From positions 1-13,627 of the forward strand of contig JBKQVT010000180.1 of NCBI GenBank assembly GCA_052139835.1: a stretch of 13,627 nt of DNA, read 5' to 3'. Every line of letters starts with the position of its first letter. Position 1 is the first letter of the stretch. This DNA is from JBKQVT01 sp052139835. GTDB lineage: Bacteria > Planctomycetota > Planctomycetia > Pirellulales > Thermoguttaceae. The position numbers were made by a program, and so were the translations under genes. The notes below the pieces were generated by a model. It was given only the letters and a program-made list of their open reading frames with translations. It had not been told where the DNA came from and did no database searches. Below are positions 6,471 through 13,620 of this stretch, one piece after another.

Positions 6471-7537
6471 TATTCCCCGGGATTCCGCGTCACCGGCTCC
6501 ATCACCTTGGTGTTGCGATCCACGGCCAGGACGATGGTCCGCTGCTCGACGCCGTCACAACTGCTGGCCACCAGGGGGAGCACGTGCCGCCGGTCGGGCA
6601 GGTTGAAGCGGACGGCGAAGGTCCCGTCGGATCGCACGTGGACCGGCTCGCCGCGGAGGGTGACGCGGGCGTTGGGGTGGGCCACGCCGTGGACGATCAA
6701 CTCGGCTTCCACCTTGAGGTTGAAATCGCCGCGGCGGGGGCCGAAGACGCCGGCCCCGGGGCCGAATTGGGTGGTCATCGGATCGCCCATGGGACGGCGG
6801 AGGTGCTCCTCGAAGATTTCCTTCAACTCGCCGTTGGCCTCCTGCTCGACGTAGCCGCCGCTCATGGCGTAGATGCGATCGAAATCCTTGGCCACTTCGG
6901 CCCAGTTCTTGTCGAAGGCGTCGCCGGCCGCGCTGGCGGGCGTGCGGACCACGTTGCTCCGCGCCAGGCAGTAGAAGTGGTCTGCCGAGGCCATGTAGCC
7001 GATTTCCACCTGGTAGCTCTTGGGGGGGTCGTAGACGTCGATGTACCAGTTGTTCACGCCGCCATGGATCTCGATGTCGCGAAGCGGCTGGCGGACCGAG
7101 GAGGTGGTGCCGTTGCAACTGACTTCGTGCAAGCGGAGGACGGGATGGCACTGGTGCCAATATTGTCCCATGGCGGCGCGGGCCCGCTCGATGCCCCGCC
7201 GGCTGAGTTCCCAATAGGCGTGCAGCCAGTAGGGATCGCGGACCATGACGATGAGGCGGTCCTTGCTGTGTCCGTTCTCGCCGCCCAGGGGGCGGATGGC
7301 CAGGTCCTTGGCCTCGGCCAGGTGGGTCTTGATTTGCTCCAAGCGCTGGGTGAGGCGGGCCTTGCACTCCTTCTTCGCGGTGCCGTTCGGCTTGCCCGAG
7401 GCTTGGGCAAGCTGCTTCACCAGGGCGCTGACCAACTGGTCCTTACGCATCATGTGCCAGCCGGCAACCTTCTTCTTCTTGGCCATGGCGGCCAGGTCTT
7501 TGACCGAGCGGGTCCTGAGCTTTGCTGCCGTTGTCAC
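6470..7537 (-). CDS. DUF4912 domain protein with Rho-N/SAP-like N-terminus
   Basis: A 355-residue cytoplasmic-looking protein of unknown function. Residues 5-42 (KLRTRSVKDLAAMAKKKKVA... MMRKDQLVSALVKQ) look like a small helical Rho N-terminal or SAP-like domain that usually binds nucleic acid. Residues about 90-200 form a DUF4912 domain with its typical DPYWLHAYWELS motif (101-112), the NNWYIDVYDP block and a YMASADHFYCLARS stretch. The C-terminal 80 residues (VEAELIVHG... NARVTLRGEPV... GTFAVRF) look like a bacterial Ig-like beta sandwich. The start is GTG 7537, with a good GGAGG eight bases upstream. No signal peptide is seen. It is divergent from the ATP synthase operon. Domain assignments are by eye. 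Confidence 0.85.
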   Translation of the reverse strand: MTTAAKLRTRSVKDLAAMAKKKKVAGWHMMRKDQLVSALVKQLAQASGKPNGTAKKECKARLTQRLEQIKTHLAEAKDLAIRPLGGENGHSKDRLIVMVRDPYWLHAYWELSRRGIERARAAMGQYWHQCHPVLRLHEVSCNGTTSSVRQPLRDIEIHGGVNNWYIDVYDPPKSYQVEIGYMASADHFYCLARSNVVRTPASAAGDAFDKNWAEVAKDFDRIYAMSGGYVEQEANGELKEIFEEHLRRPMGDPMTTQFGPGAGVFGPRRGDFNLKVEAELIVHGVAHPNARVTLRGEPVHVRSDGTFAVRFNLPDRRHVLPLVASSCDGVEQRTIVLAVDRNTKVMEPVTRNPGE

Positions 7538-7703
7538 AGCTCGTACCTCCGGCTTACGCCAATTCCAGAGTCCTTTTGCGGGGCTGCACGCGCCTTGCTT
7601 GGAGGGGGACCGAGAGTTTCTCGCTTCGTCGTTCCCATCCTTTGGTAGGTGCCCGGGCGAGTCGTTTTCATGTTGGGCTCGGACGGAGACTCCGCTTTAG
7701 GCC

Positions 7704-7732
7704 ATTATAATCAGAAAAGGAGACCAACGCAA
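7704..7732 (-). promoter_or_regulatory. Candidate sigma70-type promoter for the DUF4912 gene
   Basis: Read on the minus strand, TTGCGT (7732-7727) and a perfect TATAAT (7709-7704) are separated by 17 bases, the optimal spacing. The predicted leader to GTG 7537 is about 160 bases. This is a sequence match only. Confidence 0.4.
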
Positions 7733-7792
7733 TCATTTGGCGCGGTTGACGATCACCGGCCGAGGCGGATGAAATGCTGTAACATATTGTCA

Positions 7793-7798
7793 TATAAT
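7793..7798 (+). promoter_or_regulatory. Possible second -10 hexamer upstream of the atp operon
   Basis: A perfect TATAAT in an AT-rich patch (7770-7805) of an otherwise GC-rich intergenic region. The expected -35 position (around 7770-7775, TGAAAT) is poor. A TTGACG at 7746-7751 is too far away to pair with it. Weak evidence. Confidence 0.22.
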
Positions 7799-7868
7799 TA
7801 CTTACGAATGACCATCCCGTGGTGAAAAAACCATCGTTCCACCCTGCCGGGCGGAAGCACGCGCCATG

Positions 7869-7895
7869 TTGCCCGCCTTCTATATGACGTATAAT
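7869..7895 (+). promoter_or_regulatory. Candidate promoter for the ATP synthase operon
   Basis: TATAAT at 7890-7895 is a perfect -10 hexamer about 38 bases before the first atp start codon. TTGCCC at 7869-7874 is a possible -35, but its 15-base spacing is short. The rest of the 395-base intergenic region (7538-7932) shows no ORF, repeat or RNA gene that I can support. Confidence 0.42.
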
Positions 7896-7932
7896 TGCCC
7901 AGCAGAGTTCGGCCCCGCAGGGTCTACCCCCC

Positions 7933-8199
7933 TTGAATACCCCACCGGACGACCGCTCGGCCTTGGCCCGGGCCATGGAGCTAGGCGCGCTGGCCACGAC
8001 GATCGCCATGGAGATGGTCGTGCCCATCCTGTTGGGCTATGGGCTGGATTATTGGCTCGGCACCAGGCCGGTGTTTACCATCGTGGGTGCTGCATTGGGG
8101 ATGGCGGGCGGTCTGTGGCACCTGATTCGGCTGGCTGGGGAATTGTCGGGCAAGTCGGAAAAGGGGCGGGACCGCAAAGAAGATCAACCGCCGCCGTGA
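7933..8199 (+). CDS. atpZ: AtpZ/AtpI-family ATP synthase accessory protein
   Basis: Small inner-membrane protein encoded at the head of many F-ATPase operons; the family is implicated in c-ring assembly or divalent cation supply. It has 88 residues with two membrane helices at about 18-38 and 47-67, joined by the family pattern GYGLDYWLGTRPVFTIVGAA and then LGMAGG. The C-terminus is charged (GKSEKGRDRKEDQPPP). The start is taken as TTG 7933 because the preceding helix residues (DDRSALARAMELG) resemble family N-termini. ATG 7975 would shorten it by 14 residues and cannot be excluded. It is the first gene of the atp operon, 29 bases before the next. Confidence 0.8.
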   Translation: MNTPPDDRSALARAMELGALATTIAMEMVVPILLGYGLDYWLGTRPVFTIVGAALGMAGGLWHLIRLAGELSGKSEKGRDRKEDQPPP

Positions 8200-8228
8200 C
8201 CGATGATGGCCGGTGAAGAGAGCGTAGT

Positions 8229-8654
8229 ATGGGAATAAAAAATCAACTGGCGAACTTGCGTAGATTGGGGCTTGGCGGCCGAATGGCAGTGGTGACCGCC
8301 TTGATGCTGTTTCTCTACGCCGCCATCGCGCCGGTGGCCTGGTGGCACGACGGCATCATGGGCTTGCTTGCGTCGGGCGGGGCCGCCGCGGTCTGCCTGA
8401 TCGGCGCCGTCGGGGCGCTGATCGCCAGCGACCACTTCCGGGGGCCGGCCTGCGCCCTGCACGGGCTGGCTTGTTCGATGGCGGCGCGGACCGGACTGCC
8501 CCTTCTGCTGGTACTGGTCCTCGGTCTTCAGCAGGGCTCCCTGGTCAAAGCGGGCGTAGTGTATTACGTTCTAGTGTTCTACCTGGTGGCCATGGCGGTC
8601 GAGATACCGCTTTCGTTGCCGTCACACTCCCTACGACGTGACATCGTGAGTTAA
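8229..8654 (+). CDS. AtpI-like small membrane protein of the ATP synthase operon
   Basis: A 141-residue hydrophobic protein with about four predicted membrane helices (roughly 18-36, 43-66, 76-100 and 107-130) and a short basic N-terminus (MGIKNQLANLRRLGLGGR). Size, topology and place between atpZ and atpB match the ATP synthase I-chain/AtpI family, and the last helix (VVYYVLVFYLVAMAVEIPLSL-like) is similar in flavour. Primary sequence similarity is too low to be sure by eye. GAAGAGA upstream of ATG 8229 may be the ribosome binding site. The stop is six bases before atpB, so co-translation is likely. Confidence 0.7.
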   Translation: MGIKNQLANLRRLGLGGRMAVVTALMLFLYAAIAPVAWWHDGIMGLLASGGAAAVCLIGAVGALIASDHFRGPACALHGLACSMAARTGLPLLLVLVLGLQQGSLVKAGVVYYVLVFYLVAMAVEIPLSLPSHSLRRDIVS

Positions 8655-8660
8655 GGTCCG

Positions 8661-9476
8661 ATGGCCGATTCAGCCGAACTGATCCGTCACGTGCAGGACA
8701 GCGGGGTCTTTGACTTGCCGCGCGGGCTGGAGGTGCATCTTCTTCCGGAGCGCCTCGAGAAGATGGGTCTGCACCTGACCAAGTTCATGGTCTTGGAAGT
8801 GGTGGTGGCGGTGATGATGGTCGCCATCTTCGTGCCCTTGGCGCGGCGGATGGCCTCGGGCGGGCGTCCTCGCGGCCGCTGGTGGAACATGTTCGAGGTG
8901 ATGGTGCTGTTCATTCGCGACCAGGTCGCCCGGCCGGCCATCGGCCGGCACGATGCCGACCGCTTCCTGCCCTTCCTTTGGACGATGTTCTTCTTCATCC
9001 TCTTTCTCAACCTGATTGGCCTGGTGCCGTGGGGCGGCGCGCCGACCGGGGCGCTGGGGGTGACCGGGGCGCTGGCCCTGATTACCTTTGTCACGGTCGT
9101 TGGGGCGGGCATCGCGAAGCTCGGTCCAGCGGGTTTCTGGACCGGCCAGGTCCCGCACATGGACGTCCCGCTGGCCGTGGGAATCTTCGTTCGGCCGATG
9201 ATTTTTTGCCTGGAGGTGTTCGGCCTTTGCGTCCGGCACGCCATTTTGGCCGTGCGACTCTTTGCCAACATGTTTGCCGGGCACCTGGTGCTGGCGGTCG
9301 TGGTCGGGTTCATCGCGGCGGCCGCGCCGACCTTGGCCTGGTACGGCGTGATGCCCAGCAGCGTGCTGGGCGCGGTGGCGCTGGATCTCCTGGAAGTGCT
9401 GGTGGCGTTGATTCAAGCCTATGTATTCACTTTTTTGGCGGCCTTGTTCATCGGCATGGCGGTGCATCAGCATTGA
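8661..9476 (+). CDS. atpB: F0F1 ATP synthase subunit a
   Basis: Membrane subunit that forms the half-channels carrying ions to and from the c ring. It is 271 residues with five to six hydrophobic helices. The essential arginine is Arg199 in VRLFANMFAGH, equivalent to E. coli Arg210. The final helix pair carries EVLVALIQAYVFTFL (245-259) with the conserved Gln252. The first membrane helix is preceded by an amphipathic N-terminus facing outward. FLWTMFFFILFLNLIGLVP (106-124) is another family block. ATG 8661 follows AAGG by four bases. It has the normal order with atpE downstream. Confidence 0.96.
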   Translation: MADSAELIRHVQDSGVFDLPRGLEVHLLPERLEKMGLHLTKFMVLEVVVAVMMVAIFVPLARRMASGGRPRGRWWNMFEVMVLFIRDQVARPAIGRHDADRFLPFLWTMFFFILFLNLIGLVPWGGAPTGALGVTGALALITFVTVVGAGIAKLGPAGFWTGQVPHMDVPLAVGIFVRPMIFCLEVFGLCVRHAILAVRLFANMFAGHLVLAVVVGFIAAAAPTLAWYGVMPSSVLGAVALDLLEVLVALIQAYVFTFLAALFIGMAVHQH

Positions 9477-9530
9477 CCTGGCGCCGTGCCCTGCCGGCAG
9501 AAGAACGATTTTTCAAAGGAGACGTTAGAC

Positions 9531-9854
9531 GTGAAGAGGTCCTTGATTGTTTTGGCGTTGTGCGGGCTGTTGTTGGCGACGGCGATGCCGCTGTTTGCCC
9601 AGGAGAAGGGCGAGGGCGGCAAGGCCGAAAAGCCGGTGCCCACGTCCTCCCTGCTCCTCGGCGGTGCGTTCGGCGCCGGCATCGTCATTCTCGGCGCCGG
9701 GCTGGGCATCGGACGGATCGGCGGGGCGGCGGTGGAGAGCATGGCCCGCCAGCCGGAAGTGGCCGGAAGCATCCAGGGCGCGATGATCATTTCCGCGGCG
9801 TTGATCGAAGGCGTGACCTTCTTCGCCTTGATCGTCTGCTGGATCCTCAAGTGA
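9531..9854 (+). CDS. atpE: F0F1 ATP synthase subunit c with signal peptide
   Basis: Proteolipid forming the rotor ring. The 107-residue precursor begins with a signal-peptide-like segment (MKRSLIVLALCGLLLATAMP, cleavage perhaps after LFA at 21-23) and a charged linker (EKGEGGKAEKPVP). The hairpin helices follow: about 41-69, the polar loop RQPE (73-76) and about 80-105. The ion-binding carboxylate is Glu93 (ALIEGVTFF). The sodium ligands of the Ilyobacter type (Gln in helix 1, Ser after the Glu) are absent, pointing to proton coupling. The start is GTG 9531, with AAAGGAGAC placed well upstream; in-frame starts further upstream would disrupt the signal peptide. Longer c subunits with leaders occur in several phyla. 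Confidence 0.95.
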   Translation: MKRSLIVLALCGLLLATAMPLFAQEKGEGGKAEKPVPTSSLLLGGAFGAGIVILGAGLGIGRIGGAAVESMARQPEVAGSIQGAMIISAALIEGVTFFALIVCWILK

Positions 9855-9879
9855 CCCACCTCTTGGTGAAGGCATCCCC

Positions 9880-10431
9880 ATGATCGTCTTTCCCTTTGCA
9901 TCCGTCTTGCTGATCGCTGCCGGCGACGAAGCCAATCCGCTGGACTGGAAGAGCGATCTGGCGATTTGGACGGCCGTGGTGTTCGTCGTGCTCCTGGCAG
10001 TGTTGTGGAAGTTCGCCTGGAAGCCGATTGCCGAAGGGCTCGATAAGCGGGAAAAGCAGATGGCCGACCAGATCGCCGAGGCGGAGCGGAACAACCGCGA
10101 TGCCCGGCAACTGCTGACCGACTACCAGCAGAAGCTGGCCGCCTCGCAGGGCGAGGTCCGCGGCATCCTCGACCAGGCGCGGCGCGAGGCGGAGCAACTG
10201 GGCCGGGAAATGCTGGAGAAGGCCCGCGACGAGGGCCGGGCGGAGCACGCCCGCGCGCTCCAGCAGATCGAGGCCGCCACGGCCGGCGCCCTGCAGGAAT
10301 TGGCCCAGCGGTCGGCCACCCTGGCCGTCGAGCTGGCCGGCAAGATCGTCGGCAGCCGGCTGAGTCCCGAGCGGCACGCCGAATTGATCCAAGACGCGGT
10401 GGCGGAGTTTACCGCGGACAAGAGTTCTTAG
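9880..10431 (+). CDS. atpF: F0F1 ATP synthase subunit b
   Basis: Peripheral stalk subunit linking subunit a to delta/alpha. It is 183 residues: a short hydrophobic N-terminus (MIVFPFASVLLIAAG), a membrane helix at about 28-47 (AIWTAVVFVVLLAVLWKFAW), then a long charged coiled coil (about 50-145) rich in Glu, Arg, Gln and Ala. The C-terminal LAGKIVGSRLSPERHAELI block is typical of b subunits. ATG 9880 has GAAGG seven bases upstream. The TAG stop (10429-10431) lies inside the heptamer repeat that follows, so the repeat may have provided the end of the gene. Confidence 0.94.
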   Translation: MIVFPFASVLLIAAGDEANPLDWKSDLAIWTAVVFVVLLAVLWKFAWKPIAEGLDKREKQMADQIAEAERNNRDARQLLTDYQQKLAASQGEVRGILDQARREAEQLGREMLEKARDEGRAEHARALQQIEAATAGALQELAQRSATLAVELAGKIVGSRLSPERHAELIQDAVAEFTADKSS

Positions 10432-10451
10432 TGCTTAGAACTTAGAGCTTA
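10424..10451. repeat. Heptamer tandem array between atpF and atpH
   Basis: Four units, GTTCTTA, GTGCTTA, GAACTTA, GAGCTTA, in uninterrupted period 7. This is the same unit family as the array at 6401-6428, but with only one arm visible. It fills the 26-base gap between atpF and atpH, includes the atpF stop codon, and leaves no Shine-Dalgarno-like sequence before atpH. Confidence 0.8.
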
Positions 10452-10457
10452 GCTTCC

Positions 10458-11114
10458 ATGCCTTCCGCCGACATCACCGCCGAACATGCCCGCGCCGCGG
10501 CCGAGATCGCCGCCGACGTCGGCGTCCAACAGGTGGCCGACATTTACGCGGCTGCGCTGCTGGGGGCCACGGAGAAGGCCGGCCAGACGGCGGCGGTCCT
10601 CGACGAGTTCGATGCCCTGCTGGGTGAAGTCTTTCCGCAATTCCCCGAGCTGGAAGCCATCCTGGCCTCCACCTTGGTGTGGCACGAGGAGAAGGCGGCA
10701 CTGCTGGACCGCATCTTCGCAGGGAAGGTTTCCGACCAATTTCTCGATTTCCTCAAGGTGCTGTCGCGCCACGGCCGCCTGGACTGCCTGCGAATGGTTC
10801 GCCGCCAGGCGCAATGGCAATGGGATCGCCTGCGGGGCCGCGTCCGCGTGCGCCTCAGCACGGCCACGGCGATGGACGACGCCCAGGCGGATAAGCTGAT
10901 CGAGAACCTCCGCAAGCTCTTGGGCGGCGAGCCGGTGGTGCAGCGGGACGTCGATCCCGCGCTGATCGGCGGCGCCGTCGTCCGCGTCGGCGACGTCGTC
11001 TACGACGGCTCGATCGCCAACCAGTTACATAACATCCGTCAACAGATGATTGACAGGAGCGCTGATGAGATTCAAAGCCGACGAGATCGCTTCCGTAATT
11101 CAGCAGGAAATTGA
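10458..11114 (+). CDS. atpH: F0F1 ATP synthase subunit delta
   Basis: Delta (OSCP) subunit, which caps F1 and holds the b stalk. It is 218 residues, longer than E. coli delta (177), with extra sequence at both ends. The helical N-terminal domain contains VADIYAAALLGATEKAG (about 26-42) and the later EAILASTLVWHEEKAALLD block. The C-terminal domain carries GGEPVVQRDVDPALIGGAVV followed by RVGDVVYDGS. The family normally ends near IANQLHNIRQQM; about 20 further residues (IDRSADEIQSRRDR...) are read across the start of atpA. ATG 10458 lacks a Shine-Dalgarno site because the heptamer array precedes it. Confidence 0.92.
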   Translation: MPSADITAEHARAAAEIAADVGVQQVADIYAAALLGATEKAGQTAAVLDEFDALLGEVFPQFPELEAILASTLVWHEEKAALLDRIFAGKVSDQFLDFLKVLSRHGRLDCLRMVRRQAQWQWDRLRGRVRVRLSTATAMDDAQADKLIENLRKLLGGEPVVQRDVDPALIGGAVVRVGDVVYDGSIANQLHNIRQQMIDRSADEIQSRRDRFRNSAGN

Positions 11115-12597
11115 GCAGTACCGCTCCCGCATCGACGTCCGCCAGATCGGCCGGGTGATCGAAGTGGGCGACGGCATCGCGCGGATCTACGGCCTTTCTG
11201 GGGTGATGGCCGGCGAGATGGTCGAGTTTCCCGGCGACGTCTTCGGCCTGGCCTTCAACCTCGAGGAGAACTCGGTGGGGGCGATCGTGCTGGGCGACTA
11301 CCTCACGATCAACGAGGGGGACGAAGTGCGCAGCACCGGCCGCCTGCTGAGCGTGCCGGTGGGCGACGCTGTGCTGGGGCGGGTGATCGACCCGCTGGGC
11401 AATCCCCTCGACGGTCGCGGCCCGATCGTCACCACCGAGCGCCGGCTGGTGGAATCCAACGCCCCCGGCATCGCCGGCCGCCAGCCTGTCAAACAGCCGC
11501 TGCAAACCGGCATCAAGGCCATCGACTCGATGACGCCCATCGGCCGTGGGCAGCGGGAATTGATCATCGGCGACCGCAAGACCGGCAAGACGGCCATCTG
11601 CATCGACACGATCATCAACCAGAAGCACTCCGACGTGAAGTGCTTCTACGTGGCCATCGGCCAGAAGGAATCGACCGTCGCCGGCCTGATCGAGACCTTG
11701 CGGCACGAAGGGGCGATGGACTACACCACGGTGGTGATGGCCGGGGCGAGCGATCCGGCGCCGCTGCAATACATCGCGCCGTATGCCGGTTGCGCCATGG
11801 CCGAATTCTTCATGTACAAGGGCCAGCACGCCCTGATCATCTACGACGACCTCTCGAAGCAGGCCCAGGCCTACCGGCAACTGTCGCTGCTGATGCGGCG
11901 GCCGCCGGGACGCGAGGCCTATCCGGGCGACATCTTCTACGCCCACAGCCGCTTGCTGGAGCGCGCGGCCAAGCTGAGCGACGAGTTGGGCGGCGGGTCG
12001 CTCACTGCGCTGCCCATCGTCGAGACCCTGGAAGGCGAGGTCTCGGCCTACATCCCCACCAACGTGATCTCCATCACCGACGGCCAGATTTACTTGCAGC
12101 CGGACTTGTTTTTCGCCGGTCAGCGGCCGGCGATGAACGTGGGCATTTCGGTTTCCCGCGTGGGCGGGGCCGCCCAGGTGGCGGCGATGAAGAAGGTGGC
12201 CGGCGGCTTGCGGCTGGACCTGGCCGCCTTCCGCGAGCTGGAGGCCTTTGCCCAGTTGGGCACCGACCTGGACCCGGCCACGCAGTCCCGGCTCGATCGC
12301 GGCTATCGCATGACCGAGCTCTTGAAGCAGGGCCTCTGCCACCCCCTGCACGTCACCGACCAGGTGCTGAGCATTTACGCCGGCACCCGCGGACACCTCG
12401 ACAAGGTGCCGCTGAAGGAAGTCCACGCCTGGGAGGAGGGCTTTTTGAAGTTCGTCCAGGCCAGCAAGCACGGGCTCTGGCAGAAGATCACCGACAGCGG
12501 GCAGTTGGACGAGGCCGCGGCCGCCGAAGTGGAGCAGGCCATCGGGGAGTTCCAGCAACATTTTTCGGGAAAACAAGAGAAGACGGTTGTGGCCTGA
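11065..12597 (+). CDS. atpA: F0F1 ATP synthase subunit alpha
   Basis: Non-catalytic nucleotide-binding subunit of F1. From ATG 11065 it is 510 residues, the normal length. The P-loop is GDRKTGKT (169-176); the E. coli form is GDRQTGKT. Other family blocks are RGQRELIIG just before it, AYRQLSLLMRRPPGREAYPG (269-288), SRLLERAAK (295-303) and the signature PAMNVGISVS (355-364), followed by arginine finger Arg365 in SRVGGAAQ. The start is preceded by AGGAG with five bases' spacing. A TTG at 11050 would add MTGAL and is less likely. It overlaps the delta gene by 50 bases in a different frame. Confidence 0.97.
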   Translation: MRFKADEIASVIQQEIEQYRSRIDVRQIGRVIEVGDGIARIYGLSGVMAGEMVEFPGDVFGLAFNLEENSVGAIVLGDYLTINEGDEVRSTGRLLSVPVGDAVLGRVIDPLGNPLDGRGPIVTTERRLVESNAPGIAGRQPVKQPLQTGIKAIDSMTPIGRGQRELIIGDRKTGKTAICIDTIINQKHSDVKCFYVAIGQKESTVAGLIETLRHEGAMDYTTVVMAGASDPAPLQYIAPYAGCAMAEFFMYKGQHALIIYDDLSKQAQAYRQLSLLMRRPPGREAYPGDIFYAHSRLLERAAKLSDELGGGSLTALPIVETLEGEVSAYIPTNVISITDGQIYLQPDLFFAGQRPAMNVGISVSRVGGAAQVAAMKKVAGGLRLDLAAFRELEAFAQLGTDLDPATQSRLDRGYRMTELLKQGLCHPLHVTDQVLSIYAGTRGHLDKVPLKEVHAWEEGFLKFVQASKHGLWQKITDSGQLDEAAAAEVEQAIGEFQQHFSGKQEKTVVA

Positions 12598-12603
12598 TGA
12601 ACC

Positions 12604-13485
12604 ATGGCTAAAGCACGCGCCCTAGACAAACGCCGCAAGTCGATCCGCAACATCCGCAAGATCACGCGGACCATGGAGTTGATCTCCACGGCGCGGTTCA
12701 AGCGGGCGATGGACCGGGCGTTGGCGGCGGCCGCCTATACGCGCCGCATCACCGCCCTGGTGGGCCACCTCGCCCACAGCGGCCTGGAGGTGACCCACCC
12801 GCTGTTGCTGCCCCGGCCCGAGCCGCGGCAGGCGATCCTGCTGGTGCTTACCGGCAACCGCGGCCTCTGCGGCGGCTACAATGCGGCCGTCCTGCGGCTG
12901 GCCCACGCCCGCTACGGTGAGCTGCGGAAGACCGTGGCCCAGACGCGGCTGGAGGTGTCGGGCAAGCGCGGCATTTCGGCCTTCCGCTTCCGCAAGATCC
13001 AGCCCGACGAGCGCTATACCCATTTCGAGGACAAGCCGAGCTTCGCCGAGGTCGAGCTGCTGGCCAATCGCTATCTGGAGGCCTTTCTCTCCGGGCAACT
13101 CGACCGGCTCGACGTGGCCTATACGAAATTCGAGAGCCTCAGCCGGCAATACGCGACGGTCGAGACGCTGCTGCCGCTGGCCGCCCTGGAGGGCGCGGAG
13201 GAGAACAACAACCAGGAACACGAGCGGCAATACGAGTTTCTGCCCTCCGCGGCGAGCATCCTCGACGAAGTCGTGCCCGCCAGCTTCAAGGTGCGGCTGC
13301 TGAAGTGTTTCCTCGACGGCGGCGTGAGCGAGCAGATCGCCCGCATGGTGGCCATGAAGGCCGCCACGGAAAACGCCGACGAGATGATCGGCCACCTGTC
13401 GATGGCCTACAACCGGGCCCGGCAGGGGCAGATCACCGGGGAGTTGCTGGAGATCATCGGCGGGGCCGAGGCGCTCAACGAATAA
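12604..13485 (+). CDS. atpG: F0F1 ATP synthase subunit gamma
   Basis: Central rotor shaft of F1. It is 293 residues: an N-terminal helix MAKARALDKRRKSIRNIRKI with TRTMELISTARFKRA following it, the central block ILLVLTGNRGLCGGYNA (about 79-95), and a C-terminal helix with EQIARMVAMKAATENADEM followed by NRARQGQITGELLEIIGGAEAL. These are all standard gamma features. ATG 12604 lies seven bases after the atpA stop with no strong Shine-Dalgarno, suggesting translational coupling. The beta (atpD) and epsilon (atpC) genes normally follow directly; only 142 bases remain in this window and they contain repeats and a new start site. Confidence 0.96.
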   Translation: MAKARALDKRRKSIRNIRKITRTMELISTARFKRAMDRALAAAAYTRRITALVGHLAHSGLEVTHPLLLPRPEPRQAILLVLTGNRGLCGGYNAAVLRLAHARYGELRKTVAQTRLEVSGKRGISAFRFRKIQPDERYTHFEDKPSFAEVELLANRYLEAFLSGQLDRLDVAYTKFESLSRQYATVETLLPLAALEGAEENNNQEHERQYEFLPSAASILDEVVPASFKVRLLKCFLDGGVSEQIARMVAMKAATENADEMIGHLSMAYNRARQGQITGELLEIIGGAEALNE

Positions 13486-13494
13486 AAGGAAGAA

Positions 13495-13522
13495 ATGCAA
13501 AATGCAAAATGAAGAATGCAAA
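13495..13522. repeat. Heptamer tandem array (ATGCAAA)
   Basis: Four period-7 units: ATGCAAA, ATGCAAA, ATGAAGA, ATGCAAA, located ten bases after the atpG stop. The unit differs from the CTTAG heptamers elsewhere in the window but has the same period. No inverted partner is visible before the window ends. Confidence 0.72.
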
Positions 13523-13556
13523 GTCAGTAGTTTCTAAGACTTTTGGTCTATGATAG

Positions 13557-13620
13557 GACGCCCCTTTCGGGACATCATGTGGGTGAGAAATAACCTCATG
13601 TATCCCGAAAGGAGAGCGTC
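13557..13620 (+). promoter_or_regulatory. Inverted repeat spanning the ribosome binding site of the next gene
   Basis: The left arm begins GACGCCCCTTTCGGGACATC (13557) and the right arm ends TATCCCGAAAGGAGAGCGTC (13620). They pair through CCTTTCGGGA/TCCCGAAAGG and GACGC/GCGTC, with smaller matches around a central loop near GAGAAATAA. The right arm contains AAAGGAG (13608-13614), six bases before ATG 13621. A folded RNA would therefore hide the ribosome binding site. Alternatives are the end of a mobile element or a terminator (no U-tract is seen). Confidence 0.55.

Noticed and set aside
7668..8027. 119-residue minus-strand ORF across the divergent promoter region
   Set aside because: It overlaps the atpZ-like gene and promoters, has no RBS that I can see, and shows no recognisable features.
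9531..9854. Sodium-type c subunit / N-ATPase operon
   Set aside because: Gene order is the ordinary a-c-b-delta-alpha-gamma, delta is present, and the Gln and Glu-Ser ligand pattern is missing.
10855..12576. 573-residue open frame on the minus strand opposite atpA
   Set aside because: A long antisense shadow of a strongly conserved gene; composition is typical of third-position GC bias and no family features are seen.
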